A DNA stretch of 9,852 bases from Firmicutes bacterium UBA7523 (GCA_002479415.1 DLMZ01000035.1:1-9852), one strand, 5' to 3'; positions 1 to 6,399 are shown, numbered from the stretch's first letter. The notes: generated by a model not told the origin, from the letters alone. Program-made: numbers and translations.

Positions 1-79
<79 letters not shown>

Positions 80-140
80 GTATCTCACACTGTCCCTAAG
101 CGTCACATTACTTTGTCGCTGCGGACTGTCGCCATCCTCA

Positions 141-158
141 ACGTATACATATATACGT
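141..158 (-). repeat. Leader hairpin near 16S 5' end
   Basis: ACGTATA and TATACGT form a perfect 7-bp stem around a 4-base loop, about 60 bases upstream of mature 16S. As RNA it would make a small A/U-rich stem-loop in the rRNA leader. It has no run of U after it on the rRNA strand, so it is not a terminator. A role in leader folding or processing is an inference. Confidence 0.5.
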
Positions 159-273
159 CTCCGGTGTCGTCAGACATTGCTTCGCGTACTGCTAGCTTTT
201 GAACAGTCTGTTCTTAATGAAAGAAGTTTTACTTTGGCTCCAATTTTGTTCTTGAAGCGTTGTTCGCCCGGTT

Positions 274-291
274 CAAGCACTCTCGTACTTG
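274..291 (-). repeat. Leader hairpin with GAGA tetraloop
   Basis: On the rRNA strand CAAGTAC-GAGA-GTGCTTG folds into a 7-bp stem (one G-T wobble) closed by a GNRA-type tetraloop. It lies between boxA and 16S. The compact stem and stable loop class suggest real RNA structure in the leader, possibly part of the 16S processing stalk. That function is inferred. Confidence 0.5.
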
Positions 292-350
292 CCTCGACGA
301 AACGTTTTTACATCTTACCGATGTGTACTTCGCTTGGCGTTTCCTGTTCA

Positions 351-364
351 GTTTTCAAAGAGCA
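351..364 (-). promoter_or_regulatory. rRNA boxA antitermination site
   Basis: The rRNA strand reads TGCTCTTTGAAAAC, followed by TGAACA. It closely matches the Bacillus-type rRNA boxA and, in its first eight bases, E. coli boxA (TGCTCTTTAACA). NusB/NusE bind such RNA to make RNA polymerase resistant to termination on long untranslated rRNA. It lies about 43 bases downstream of the P3 -10 box, so transcripts from all three promoters carry it. Confidence 0.88.
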
Positions 365-406
365 AAACTCTTTCACATATTGCCATCTTCCGCAACACAG
401 GATGTT

Positions 407-435
407 ATCTTATCACATGAAAAGGATTTAGTCAA
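407..435 (-). promoter_or_regulatory. rRNA promoter P3 (sigma-A type)
   Basis: The -35 box is TTGACT (435-430), followed by a 17-base spacer and the -10 box TAAGAT (412-407). A TG one base upstream of the -10 makes it an extended -10. Transcription would start near 400-398. It is the promoter nearest to 16S and lies just upstream of boxA. The call rests on consensus match and spacing only. Confidence 0.8.
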
Positions 436-527
436 GAACCTTTTTTCCGTAAGTTTCGGCAGCTTTCGTTGCCGTCCTGTTTTGTAGAATTAGCAAGTAT
501 GTATGCACTGCACCTGGCAGGAATTTC

Positions 528-556
528 ATTATACCACACTTTCATGGTCATTTCAA
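528..556 (-). promoter_or_regulatory. rRNA promoter P2 (sigma-A type)
   Basis: The -35 box is TTGAAA (556-551), with a 17-base spacer and a perfect TATAAT -10 box (533-528) preceded by TGG, giving an extended -10. Start is predicted near 521-518. By consensus it is one of the best promoters in the window. Its -35 box sits inside the spacer of an inverted repeat, described separately. Confidence 0.85.
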
Positions 557-573
557 GCACCATTTCTGACCAT
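544..573. repeat. Inverted repeat bracketing the P2 -35 box
   Basis: ATGGTCA at 544-550 and its exact complement TGACCAT at 567-573 are separated by 16 bases, about two helical turns centre to centre (23 bp). The P2 -35 box (551-556) abuts the inner edge of the half-site at 544-550. The layout is what a dimeric DNA-binding protein would recognise. Alternatively it could be a hairpin in transcripts from P1. Function is unknown. Confidence 0.45.
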
Positions 574-637
574 TTTCCCGAAGCGCTTTCTGCGCTGAGG
601 CCGTGTTTTTTACCGTCGTTCCCGTGGCACGAAAGTA

Positions 638-707
638 ATAGTAACATGGTTTGCGAAACTTGTCAACCTTTGAAACTATATTTTTTTAATTTAATTATTA
701 CACTTCA
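638..707 (-). promoter_or_regulatory. rRNA promoter P1 with UP-like A/T tract
   Basis: A perfect TTGACA -35 box (666-661), 17-base spacer and TACTAT -10 box (643-638) point leftward to the rRNA operon. Start is predicted near 631-630, where a G lies at 630. Upstream (about 667-707) is a very A/T-rich tract with runs of A and T, resembling an UP element that contacts the RNA polymerase alpha subunit. UP elements are typical of rRNA promoters. The promoter lies 84 bases beyond the yunB stop codon. Confidence 0.85.
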
Positions 708-749
708 ATTGCCAAAAGTAAATTCAACCCTACAAACAAAGGATGAATG

Positions 750-1433
750 CTAGTTTTGAGGAATTGGTAAAGTAAATGGCTGTACAGAAGTTCCGGGAAA
801 CTGCAAATTGATTACTGTATCCGGCACATCACCTGGATAAATAGCATCAACTATAGGGACAGTCGTTGATACTTTAGTGACAGTAGAGACAAATGGTATA
901 ATAACCTGTACCTCAGCATGGATATCAAGATATATTTTGTGGCGGACTTGGTTAATACCAGCTTCTTCAAATGTATCAATAATGTTTGTGTTTACAAAAC
1001 CAATTGGCACCAAGGAAATGGGGATGCGGGGACCGTAGTTAGCCAGTAAATAACTGCCTAACGCCTGACCTAGTGGTATGTAAATGACTTCTCCTTTTAG
1101 CGTAGCTAAGGCGTCTTGAACTCGCATAGTTGTTTCCGCCATTAATCGGTTTACTTCCATATTGTTTGTTTGTGCCATAATAATTTTGCCATCTTTGTTT
1201 TTCTGCAGCAAAATAATATCCTGATAAAGAATATTTCGGGCAACCTTGTCTGAAACAGCATTATTAATAGCTTCCGTGGCAATCACATCTGCACGGGCTG
1301 CAGCTACAGATAAGATACTAGGACGCAGATTCCGGTCAAAAAAAAGAAAAAGACGAAGCACAACAAATAGAAATACTGCCAAAACAATAAATACTATTAA
1401 CTCCCGGCTAATATGAAGCCTGCGATGCAGCAA
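750..1433 (-). CDS. yunB: Sporulation protein YunB
   Basis: This 227-residue protein is a YunB-family sporulation protein, known in Bacillus as a mother-cell gene needed for normal spore development; its biochemistry is not established. A short basic N-terminus is followed by one membrane segment (about residues 9-27, hydrophobic with VFIVLAVFLFVV-like content). The rest is probably outside the cytoplasm of the mother cell. Family landmarks include the stretch EAINNAVSDKV, the IPLGQALGSYLLANYGPRIP block and a C-terminal IPFVSTVTKVSTTVPIV-like beta region. The frame is open from a TTG at 1472, but I start at the TTG at 1433 because GGGGAGG lies 8 bases before it. An ATG at 1454 has no such site. 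The gene is monocistronic as far as visible and points toward the rRNA promoters with no obvious terminator. Confidence 0.92.
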   Translation of the reverse strand: MLHRRLHISRELIVFIVLAVFLFVVLRLFLFFDRNLRPSILSVAAARADVIATEAINNAVSDKVARNILYQDIILLQKNKDGKIIMAQTNNMEVNRLMAETTMRVQDALATLKGEVIYIPLGQALGSYLLANYGPRIPISLVPIGFVNTNIIDTFEEAGINQVRHKIYLDIHAEVQVIIPFVSTVTKVSTTVPIVDAIYPGDVPDTVINLQFPGTSVQPFTLPIPQN

Positions 1434-1452
1434 GAGGCATCCCTCCCCGTAC

Positions 1453-1478
1453 ATCTTATGCAGAGCAAACAAAAAGGT
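1453..1478 (-). promoter_or_regulatory. Possible sigma-K/E-type promoter for yunB
   Basis: On the minus strand an AC (1478-1477) is followed after 16 bases by CATAAGAT (1460-1453). This fits the mother-cell pattern AC-N16-CATAnnnT of sigma-K and partly the sigma-E -10 box. YunB is a mother-cell gene in Bacillus, so the match is sensible. The predicted start would fall at or within the Shine-Dalgarno sequence, leaving a very short leader, so the call is tentative. Confidence 0.3.
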
Positions 1479-1504
1479 GACGATTAGAAAAAAATGTTTG
1501 GTTG

Positions 1505-1528
1505 TGTTATTATTTACCGTAAGAGGTG
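1505..1528 (+). promoter_or_regulatory. Extended -10 promoter and ribosome site for the 2H phosphoesterase gene
   Basis: TG-T-TATTAT (1505-1513) is an extended -10 box without a clear -35 box at proper spacing. The Shine-Dalgarno AAGAGGTG (1521-1528) follows almost at once. It lies 6 bases before TTG 1535, which decides the start codon. The GTG at 1526 is inside the Shine-Dalgarno itself and cannot use it. The leader would be very short. Confidence 0.5.
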
Positions 1529-1534
1529 TTTACA

Positions 1535-2089
1535 TTGGACGGAGCAATAAAACCATACTATTTAGTTGCGATTCCTGAGGGAGCAATTGTTGAAGATATG
1601 CTGCGGTTGCAGAAATATATCTCAGAAAAATTTAGGATGTATGACGACCCTTTTCCTTCCCTCCATCTAACAGTAGGCATAATTGAAAGCGGAACCGATA
1701 TTCGCCGGACTTTTCCCCTGCTGGAACAGATTACGGACAAGCACCTGCCCTTAATTGCCCATATCAAAGGACAGCGTTGCTTTAACAAGCCTTTTTTCAC
1801 CGTCGGTCTTGCTGCGGAATCGGTCCAAATCGCATATTTGGCTGGCGAAGTGGAAGGCAAGCTTAGTTTAGCCGGATTTAATCTTCGTTCCTTTGCACAG
1901 TGGCATTTTCATATTAGCCTGATAAGCCCGCTATATTCCAAAAGGTTGTGGAATGAGCATGAATTTCGTGAGGCCTGCCAAATTATAGCTGCCAATGCAC
2001 CGGATGCCCCTTGCATAATAAAAAGAATTGAATTATGGGATCCAGAATTCCCGCCGTTAAACATTCTTGCCCGCTTCTCTTCCGGTTAA
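1535..2089 (+). CDS. 2H phosphoesterase, 2'-5' RNA ligase (LigT/ThpR-like) family
   Basis: This 184-residue protein has the two His-x-Thr/Ser signatures of the 2H phosphoesterase superfamily: HLT at residues 44-46 (within LHLTVGI) and HIS at 126-128 (within HFHISLI). In this fold the two motifs face each other and act on 2',3'-cyclic or 2'-5' phosphodiester bonds of RNA or nucleotides. The size and roughly 80-residue motif spacing fit LigT/ThpR-like enzymes. The true substrate cannot be read from sequence, and bacterial members are often of unknown role. Start is TTG 1535, chosen from the Shine-Dalgarno at 1521-1528. A start at GTG 1526 would add three residues and is unlikely. The gene stands alone between divergent yunB and convergent tyrS, with its own promoter and a downstream hairpin, and has no visible functional partner. 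Confidence 0.88.
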   Translation: MDGAIKPYYLVAIPEGAIVEDMLRLQKYISEKFRMYDDPFPSLHLTVGIIESGTDIRRTFPLLEQITDKHLPLIAHIKGQRCFNKPFFTVGLAAESVQIAYLAGEVEGKLSLAGFNLRSFAQWHFHISLISPLYSKRLWNEHEFREACQIIAANAPDAPCIIKRIELWDPEFPPLNILARFSSG

Positions 2090-2124
2090 CAGGTCGACGA
2101 AAACGTACATTGTTAGAAACTGAG

Positions 2125-2174
2125 CAACCCCGACATCCTCTACGCATACTAAATACGTTATGGTGTCGGGGTTG
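2125..2174. terminator. Long-stemmed hairpin between convergent genes
   Basis: CAACCCCGACA (2125-2135) pairs perfectly with TGTCGGGGTTG (2164-2174). The 11-bp stem is extended by two C-G pairs past a bulged T, and closes a loop of roughly 24 bases. It sits between the stop of the phosphoesterase gene and the stop of tyrS, where a shared terminator is expected. The following T-run is poor on both strands (TTTGTAATTAAT to the right), so termination strength is uncertain. Confidence 0.6.
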
Positions 2175-2198
2175 TTTGTAATTAATCTTACCTGCAAC

Positions 2199-2216
2199 AT
2201 CAAGCGCTTACTTGAT
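2199..2216. repeat. Small inverted repeat downstream of tyrS
   Basis: ATCAAG and CTTGAT form a 6-bp stem around a 6-base loop, 37 bases past the tyrS stop codon. There is no T-run on either side, so I do not call it a terminator. It may simply add structure to the tyrS 3' end. Confidence 0.3.
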
Positions 2217-2252
2217 TCGAGGAGCTTCTATTTTGACGGCACTTAAAATACA

Positions 2253-3467
2253 CTATTTTAAACGCATGAACTTTCTTTTGCCTGCCTGTATAATCGTGTC
2301 GGCTACAGCAGGTATTTCAGCATTAATGTCTTCCAGCTTTTCTCCGTTGACCTTAACTCCGCCTTGCTGTACAATCCGCCTCGCTTCACTGGCGCTGCCC
2401 ACCATACCGCTAAAGGTTAATAACTGCAAAACCTTTACTTTCCCATCGTTTACAATAGCTGAGACATCAAGCATAGGAATATCGCTTGGCAAATCACCCT
2501 TCTGAAATACGCTTTTAAATTCTTTCTCCGCCATATCTGCGGCAGAATCACCATGATATATACTGACAATCCGGTGCGCCAGACGCATTTTAGCATCTCT
2601 TGGATGAAGTGCGTCATCTTTAATTTGTGCTACTATATCCGCAACTTCTTCCATAGAGAAATCTGTAGCCAACTTATAGTACTCCGGCATTAAGTCATCA
2701 GACATTGACATAACTTTGCCGTAGATTTCACCCGGCTCTTCAGTAATGCCAATATAATTGCCAAGGGATTTACTCATCTTCTGAACACCATCAAGGCCTA
2801 CAAGAATAGGCATCATTATACAAACCTGCGGTTCCTGGCCGTATTCACGCTGCAAATGCCGCCCCATCAAAAGATTAAACTTTTGTTCCGTAGCTCCAAA
2901 CTCAATGTCTGCGTGAAGCGCCACAGAATCATATCCCTGCATCAACGGATAAAAAAATTCATGTATGCTTACTGGCTGCTGTTCACGGTATCGTTTGGCA
3001 AAATCATCCCGCTCCAGCATTCTGGCCACGGTATACATGGCAGATAGTTTAATAACGTCTGCAAAATTCATCTCTGCAAGCCACTGACTGTTAAATACCA
3101 CTTCGGTCTTTTCGGGATCAAGAATTTTAAAAACCTGTTCGCGATATGTGGCGGCATTAGCCAATACTTCCTCGTCTGAAAGCTGTCGACGTGTCTCTGA
3201 ACGTCCCGTGGGATCACCGATACGCCCGGTAAAATCCCCGAGAATGATAATAACTTGGTGCCCCAACTCCTGAAGTTCTCTAAGCTTATGTAAAACTACT
3301 GCATGCCCAAGGTGCAGGTCAGGAGCTGAAGGGTCCAAGCCTAGCTTGACACGCAATGGCTTCCCCATAGCTTCAGACCTTTCCAATTTCTTCAGCAACT
3401 CATCCTCTGAAATAATCTCTATTGTATTGTTCTTGATAATCTCAAACTGTTTTCGTGCCTCCAACAC
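2253..3467 (-). CDS. tyrS: Tyrosyl-tRNA synthetase, TyrZ-like class
   Basis: This cytoplasmic class I synthetase attaches tyrosine to tRNA-Tyr in two ATP-dependent steps. The 404 residues are a full-length enzyme. The ATP-binding HIGH motif appears as HLGH (52-55) in LGLDPSAPDLHLGH. The second signature is a canonical KMSKS (230-234), and the tyrosine pocket region YPLMQGYDS lies at 173-181. A C-terminal S4-like RNA-binding domain spans about 345-404 (VGSASEARRIVQQGGVKVNG). HLGH and KMSKS rather than KFGKT place it in the TyrZ-like branch, not the common Bacillus TyrS branch. The GTG at 3467 lies only 4 bases after GGGGG. The TTG one codon later (3464) has 7-base spacing and may be the real start, giving 403 residues. 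The gene is divergent from the penicillin-binding protein gene and apparently monocistronic. Confidence 0.97.
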   Translation of the reverse strand: MLEARKQFEIIKNNTIEIISEDELLKKLERSEAMGKPLRVKLGLDPSAPDLHLGHAVVLHKLRELQELGHQVIIILGDFTGRIGDPTGRSETRRQLSDEEVLANAATYREQVFKILDPEKTEVVFNSQWLAEMNFADVIKLSAMYTVARMLERDDFAKRYREQQPVSIHEFFYPLMQGYDSVALHADIEFGATEQKFNLLMGRHLQREYGQEPQVCIMMPILVGLDGVQKMSKSLGNYIGITEEPGEIYGKVMSMSDDLMPEYYKLATDFSMEEVADIVAQIKDDALHPRDAKMRLAHRIVSIYHGDSAADMAEKEFKSVFQKGDLPSDIPMLDVSAIVNDGKVKVLQLLTFSGMVGSASEARRIVQQGGVKVNGEKLEDINAEIPAVADTIIQAGKRKFMRLK

Positions 3468-3490
3468 AATACCCCCATAATTGCCTTAAT

Positions 3491-3503
3491 ACGCCCCTGG
3501 CGT
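3491..3503 (-). repeat. Small hairpin in the tyrS leader
   Basis: ACGCC-AGG-GGCGT on the tyrS strand makes a 5-bp GC-rich stem with a 3-base loop, about 15 bases before the ribosome-binding site. It is far too small for a T-box and has no terminator-like T-run. It could influence translation, but that is speculative. Confidence 0.35.
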
Positions 3504-3515
3504 CAATTCTTATAC

Positions 3516-3544
3516 ATTCTAACACATAGATACTTCGTTTGCAA
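3516..3544 (-). promoter_or_regulatory. tyrS promoter (sigma-A type)
   Basis: TTGCAA (3544-3539), a 17-base spacer and TAGAAT (3521-3516) form a good sigma-A promoter, with TG one base before the -10. Transcription would start near 3509, leaving a leader of only about 42 bases. That is too short for a tyrosine T-box riboswitch. Confidence 0.7.
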
Positions 3545-3578
3545 AGGATTTCCGCGCTTTTGCTGTGCATTCACTAAT

Positions 3579-3607
3579 TTACCGCAATCCATTATGTATG
3601 GTATAAT
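3579..3607 (+). promoter_or_regulatory. Promoter of the penicillin-binding protein gene
   Basis: A weak -35 box TTACCG (3579-3584), a 17-base spacer and a perfect TATAAT (3602-3607) preceded by TGG form an extended -10 promoter. The start is predicted near 3614, downstream of the in-frame GTG at 3611. This rules that codon out and supports ATG 3641. Confidence 0.75.
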
Positions 3608-3640
3608 TTCGTGAGGGCTTCCTTTGAAAGGAGAACGTTT

Positions 3641-6337
3641 ATGACAAATAACTCAGAAAACGGCAAAAAAAAAATGAGCCGGAAAAAAAAATTTAATATA
3701 AGACGCTTTTTGTTTAGTATTCTTGTTGTCTTTCTTTTTACTTCATTATTAGCTGCAGTTGCTGCATTCGGTATTGTGTCCGCTTATATAGCTGATGTGC
3801 CGGATCTTGATCCTGCTAAGTTTGTTTTTTCTGCCACCTCATTTATTTATGATAAAGACGGCGCTGAAGTTACCAAATTGCTCGGTGAAGAGAATCGAAT
3901 TCACACTTCTTTAGATGAAATGTCTCCGCATTTAATTAATGCCTTTATTGCCATTGAAGACGAACGATTCTATAGTCATAGCGGCTTTGATATGCGGGGC
4001 ATCATGCGGGCGGTTTATCTAAATTTAACGAAAACAGGCACCCCGGGGGGTAGCACCATTACGCAGCAGTTTATTAAAAATGCGTTTTTGACTCCTGACA
4101 AGAAGATGAAAAGAAAGATTCAAGAAATATATCTTGCTTATAAACTAGAACAGCAGTTTACAAAAGATGAAATTTTGGAGTTCTATTTAAACCGCATTTT
4201 CTTTGATTATAACGCATACGGAGTGGAAGCTGCTGCACAAACGTATTTCAGCAAAAGCGCGTCAGATGTAACTCTAGCTGAGGCAGCACTTCTAGCAGGT
4301 ATTCCAAATTTACCAGGCAGGTACTCCCCATACCGCAATAAAGAAGAATCTGTTAATCGTCAGCTCATTATTTTATCCCGAATGCAAGAGTTGGGCATGA
4401 TTACAAAAGAAGAGGCTCAAGAAGCTCGCAGTCAAGAGATTGTATTAACCGGACCACCTGTAAGGAATTATCCTTATCCACATTTTGTGGAATATGTAAT
4501 TCATGATCAAGTAATAAGTATTTTGAGCAATATACCGGAGTATAAAGATAACCCCTATGAGCTTCTTTACAAGGGCGGAGTTAAAATTTATACCACCCTG
4601 GACCAAAACATTCAGAGGGTCGCCGAAGCAACTATTAACAATGACAGATTGTATCCGCGGACTGTAACCGCAGACGGTCGACCTCAGCAGCCACAGTCGG
4701 CAGTCATTGTTGCCGAACCGAAAACAGGCTATCTTAGCGCAATTGTAGGCGGACGGCACTACAGCAAAGAAAATCAGGATAACCGGGCAACTAGGGCAAG
4801 AAGGCAAGCAGGCTCAGTCTTAAAGCCCATTATTGTGTATGCTCCAGCCTTTGAAGAAGGCTTAGCCGTGCCTGGAACCGTCCTCGATGACTCCCCCGCC
4901 TTATGGCAGCAAGACGGCAGCAAGGCCTGGTATCCGGAAAACTACAGCAACAATTTTGCAGGGCTTGTTACCACGCGACATGCATTAATTCATTCACTTA
5001 ATATTCCGGCAGTCCGTCTTCTGGATCAGCTTGGCGTCAATAAAGGCCTGGAATATGCGCAAAAGATGGGTGTATCCACCTTCATTCATCCTGCCCCAGG
5101 ACGTCAAAAGCACGACCATGGTTTAAGCATTGTTTTGGGCGGACTCACAGACGGCTTAAAGGTTATTGATGCTGCTCAAGCTTTTTCCGTACTGGCAAAT
5201 CAGGGGATACGAACTGACCTTACTGCTGTCCTAAAAATTGAAGACCGTAACGGTAAAGTAATTTACCAACACAAACCAACGGCTACCCAAGTACTCTCGC
5301 AGGAAGCAGCATTCTTAACTACCAGCATATTGCAAGATGTGGTTCGTGTCGGCACTGCTACAAGGCTGAATATTAACCGGCCCTTAGCTGCTAAAACAGG
5401 CACCAGTGACAGAGCGCGCGACGGCTGGCTGGCAGCTTACACCCCTGATTACGTAACTGTCTTCTGGATAGGATACGACTACAATGATGGTGAGATTAAT
5501 CAGCCATGGACAATTACACCAAACTTTTTAAACCCTATTTTGTTGGAAGCCCACAAAGGGCTACCTGTAAGAGAATTTGCACGTCCAAGCTCCATCAGTG
5601 CTCCCGTTGCTATATGCAGCAAGTCCGGGAAAAGGCCTGGCTCCCTATGCTCTGAGGAGCATATAGTCTATGATTATTTTCCTAATAATCAAATACCCGA
5701 TGAGATATGCAATATGCATATAGAAGTGGCAATCTGTACTGAATCCGGGTTACTGGCAACAGAGTTCTGCCCCTTGGAAACAATTGTGAAGAAGGTCTTT
5801 TTAAACAGACCTGCGTTTTTAGTCACCAATGAAAACTGGCGCGGAGCAGTAGGCCGAGTTCCTGCCGATGCGAGACTAATGCCTCCATCTGAGTACTGCA
5901 GCTTGCACACATCACTACCCCTAGGGCAACCACTTAATCCTAGCGCCGTATACAATTCACACGAGAAGCATATCTATCTCACATGGCAATCGGGTGGTGG
6001 GCAAACAGGTTACCTTGTCTATCGCAAGGCTCCGGATGATGATGAATACCAGCCCCTCTTTGTCGAACCGCTTGATGTTCATTCTTTGATAGACCCTGTT
6101 TTTGCTAAAGGGAAATACAGTTATCGAATATATGCGTTAAACTCAAACGGCTTACGCTCAAAAGCAACAACCGTAAGCATTACTGTAAACGGCACAAATG
6201 GAAATAACGGAGAAAACGGCGAGACTATAATCGACCCGGAACCCGCCGAAACTGAAACAATACAAAACAATAACGGCCAAAGCAGTAATAAGGAAAAACG
6301 AGGAGTCGGGAACATTCTAAAAAACCTGCCTTTATAG
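3641..6337 (+). CDS. Class A penicillin-binding protein (PBP1A-type, bifunctional)
   Basis: This enzyme polymerises lipid II into glycan strands and cross-links the peptides outside the cytoplasmic membrane. The 898 residues begin with a Lys/Arg-rich cytoplasmic stretch and one membrane anchor (about 21-50). The glycosyltransferase (GT51) domain has catalytic Glu106 in EDERFYSHSG, GGSTITQQ at 136-143 and a YLNRIFF block near 182-188. The transpeptidase domain has the serine motif SVLK (392-395), SLN (452-454) and KTGT (585-588). After it come six cysteines (659, 670, 690, 699, 710, 753), including two copies of a Cys-x2-SG-x6-Cys pattern. A fibronectin-III-like segment (about 777-848) and an Asn/Glu-rich disordered tail follow. 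ATG 3641 has AAAGGAG 7 bases upstream. The region before the serine reads RQAGS rather than the usual RQPGS. The gene is transcribed alone between its own promoter and a strong terminator. Confidence 0.97.
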   Translation: MTNNSENGKKKMSRKKKFNIRRFLFSILVVFLFTSLLAAVAAFGIVSAYIADVPDLDPAKFVFSATSFIYDKDGAEVTKLLGEENRIHTSLDEMSPHLINAFIAIEDERFYSHSGFDMRGIMRAVYLNLTKTGTPGGSTITQQFIKNAFLTPDKKMKRKIQEIYLAYKLEQQFTKDEILEFYLNRIFFDYNAYGVEAAAQTYFSKSASDVTLAEAALLAGIPNLPGRYSPYRNKEESVNRQLIILSRMQELGMITKEEAQEARSQEIVLTGPPVRNYPYPHFVEYVIHDQVISILSNIPEYKDNPYELLYKGGVKIYTTLDQNIQRVAEATINNDRLYPRTVTADGRPQQPQSAVIVAEPKTGYLSAIVGGRHYSKENQDNRATRARRQAGSVLKPIIVYAPAFEEGLAVPGTVLDDSPALWQQDGSKAWYPENYSNNFAGLVTTRHALIHSLNIPAVRLLDQLGVNKGLEYAQKMGVSTFIHPAPGRQKHDHGLSIVLGGLTDGLKVIDAAQAFSVLANQGIRTDLTAVLKIEDRNGKVIYQHKPTATQVLSQEAAFLTTSILQDVVRVGTATRLNINRPLAAKTGTSDRARDGWLAAYTPDYVTVFWIGYDYNDGEINQPWTITPNFLNPILLEAHKGLPVREFARPSSISAPVAICSKSGKRPGSLCSEEHIVYDYFPNNQIPDEICNMHIEVAICTESGLLATEFCPLETIVKKVFLNRPAFLVTNENWRGAVGRVPADARLMPPSEYCSLHTSLPLGQPLNPSAVYNSHEKHIYLTWQSGGGQTGYLVYRKAPDDDEYQPLFVEPLDVHSLIDPVFAKGKYSYRIYALNSNGLRSKATTVSITVNGTNGNNGENGETIIDPEPAETETIQNNNGQSSNKEKRGVGNILKNLPL

Positions 6338-6350
6338 TTATAAGCTTGAT

Positions 6351-6391
6351 ATAAACAAGAAAGACGCCACCGTGGCGTCTTTCTTGTTTAT
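6351..6391. terminator. Bidirectional terminator between the PBP gene and mutS2
   Basis: Bases 6351-6370 are the exact complement of 6372-6391, giving a 20-bp stem around one central base. In RNA the GACGCCA/TGGCGTC core folds with a CCG loop. The A-rich left arm and T-rich right arm (TCTTTCTTGTTTAT) put U-rich sequence on the trailing side in both directions. It starts 13 bases after the PBP stop and 8 bases after the mutS2 stop, so it serves both convergent genes. Confidence 0.92.
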
Positions 6392-6399
6392 ACTAATGT

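Larger units (their letters stand above)
80..630 (-). other. Long transcribed leader of the rRNA operon (no gene)
   Basis: These roughly 550 bases between the most upstream rRNA promoter (P1) and the 16S 5' end hold no credible coding region. The short open frames in them cross promoters and structured RNA. The stretch contains the P2 and P3 promoters, a boxA sequence and several small hairpins. The two hairpins listed separately lie nearest 16S; weaker ones, with 5-bp stems, are at 457-474 and 582-596. Leaders of this kind load antitermination factors and supply the 5' half of the 16S processing stalk. The other half of the stalk would lie between 16S and 23S, outside the window, so that pairing cannot be checked here. 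Confidence 0.8.

Noticed and set aside
2199..2216. tyrS terminator
   Set aside because: The 6-bp stem has no following T-run in the tyrS direction; the larger hairpin at 2125-2174 is the better candidate.
3468..3600. T-box riboswitch upstream of tyrS
   Set aside because: The leader is about 42 bases with one 5-bp hairpin. I see no T-box-like sequence followed by a terminator.
3611..3640. Upstream GTG start for the penicillin-binding protein
   Set aside because: The predicted transcription start is near 3614 and the strong Shine-Dalgarno AAAGGAG fits ATG 3641. The extra ten codons would encode the leader and that site.
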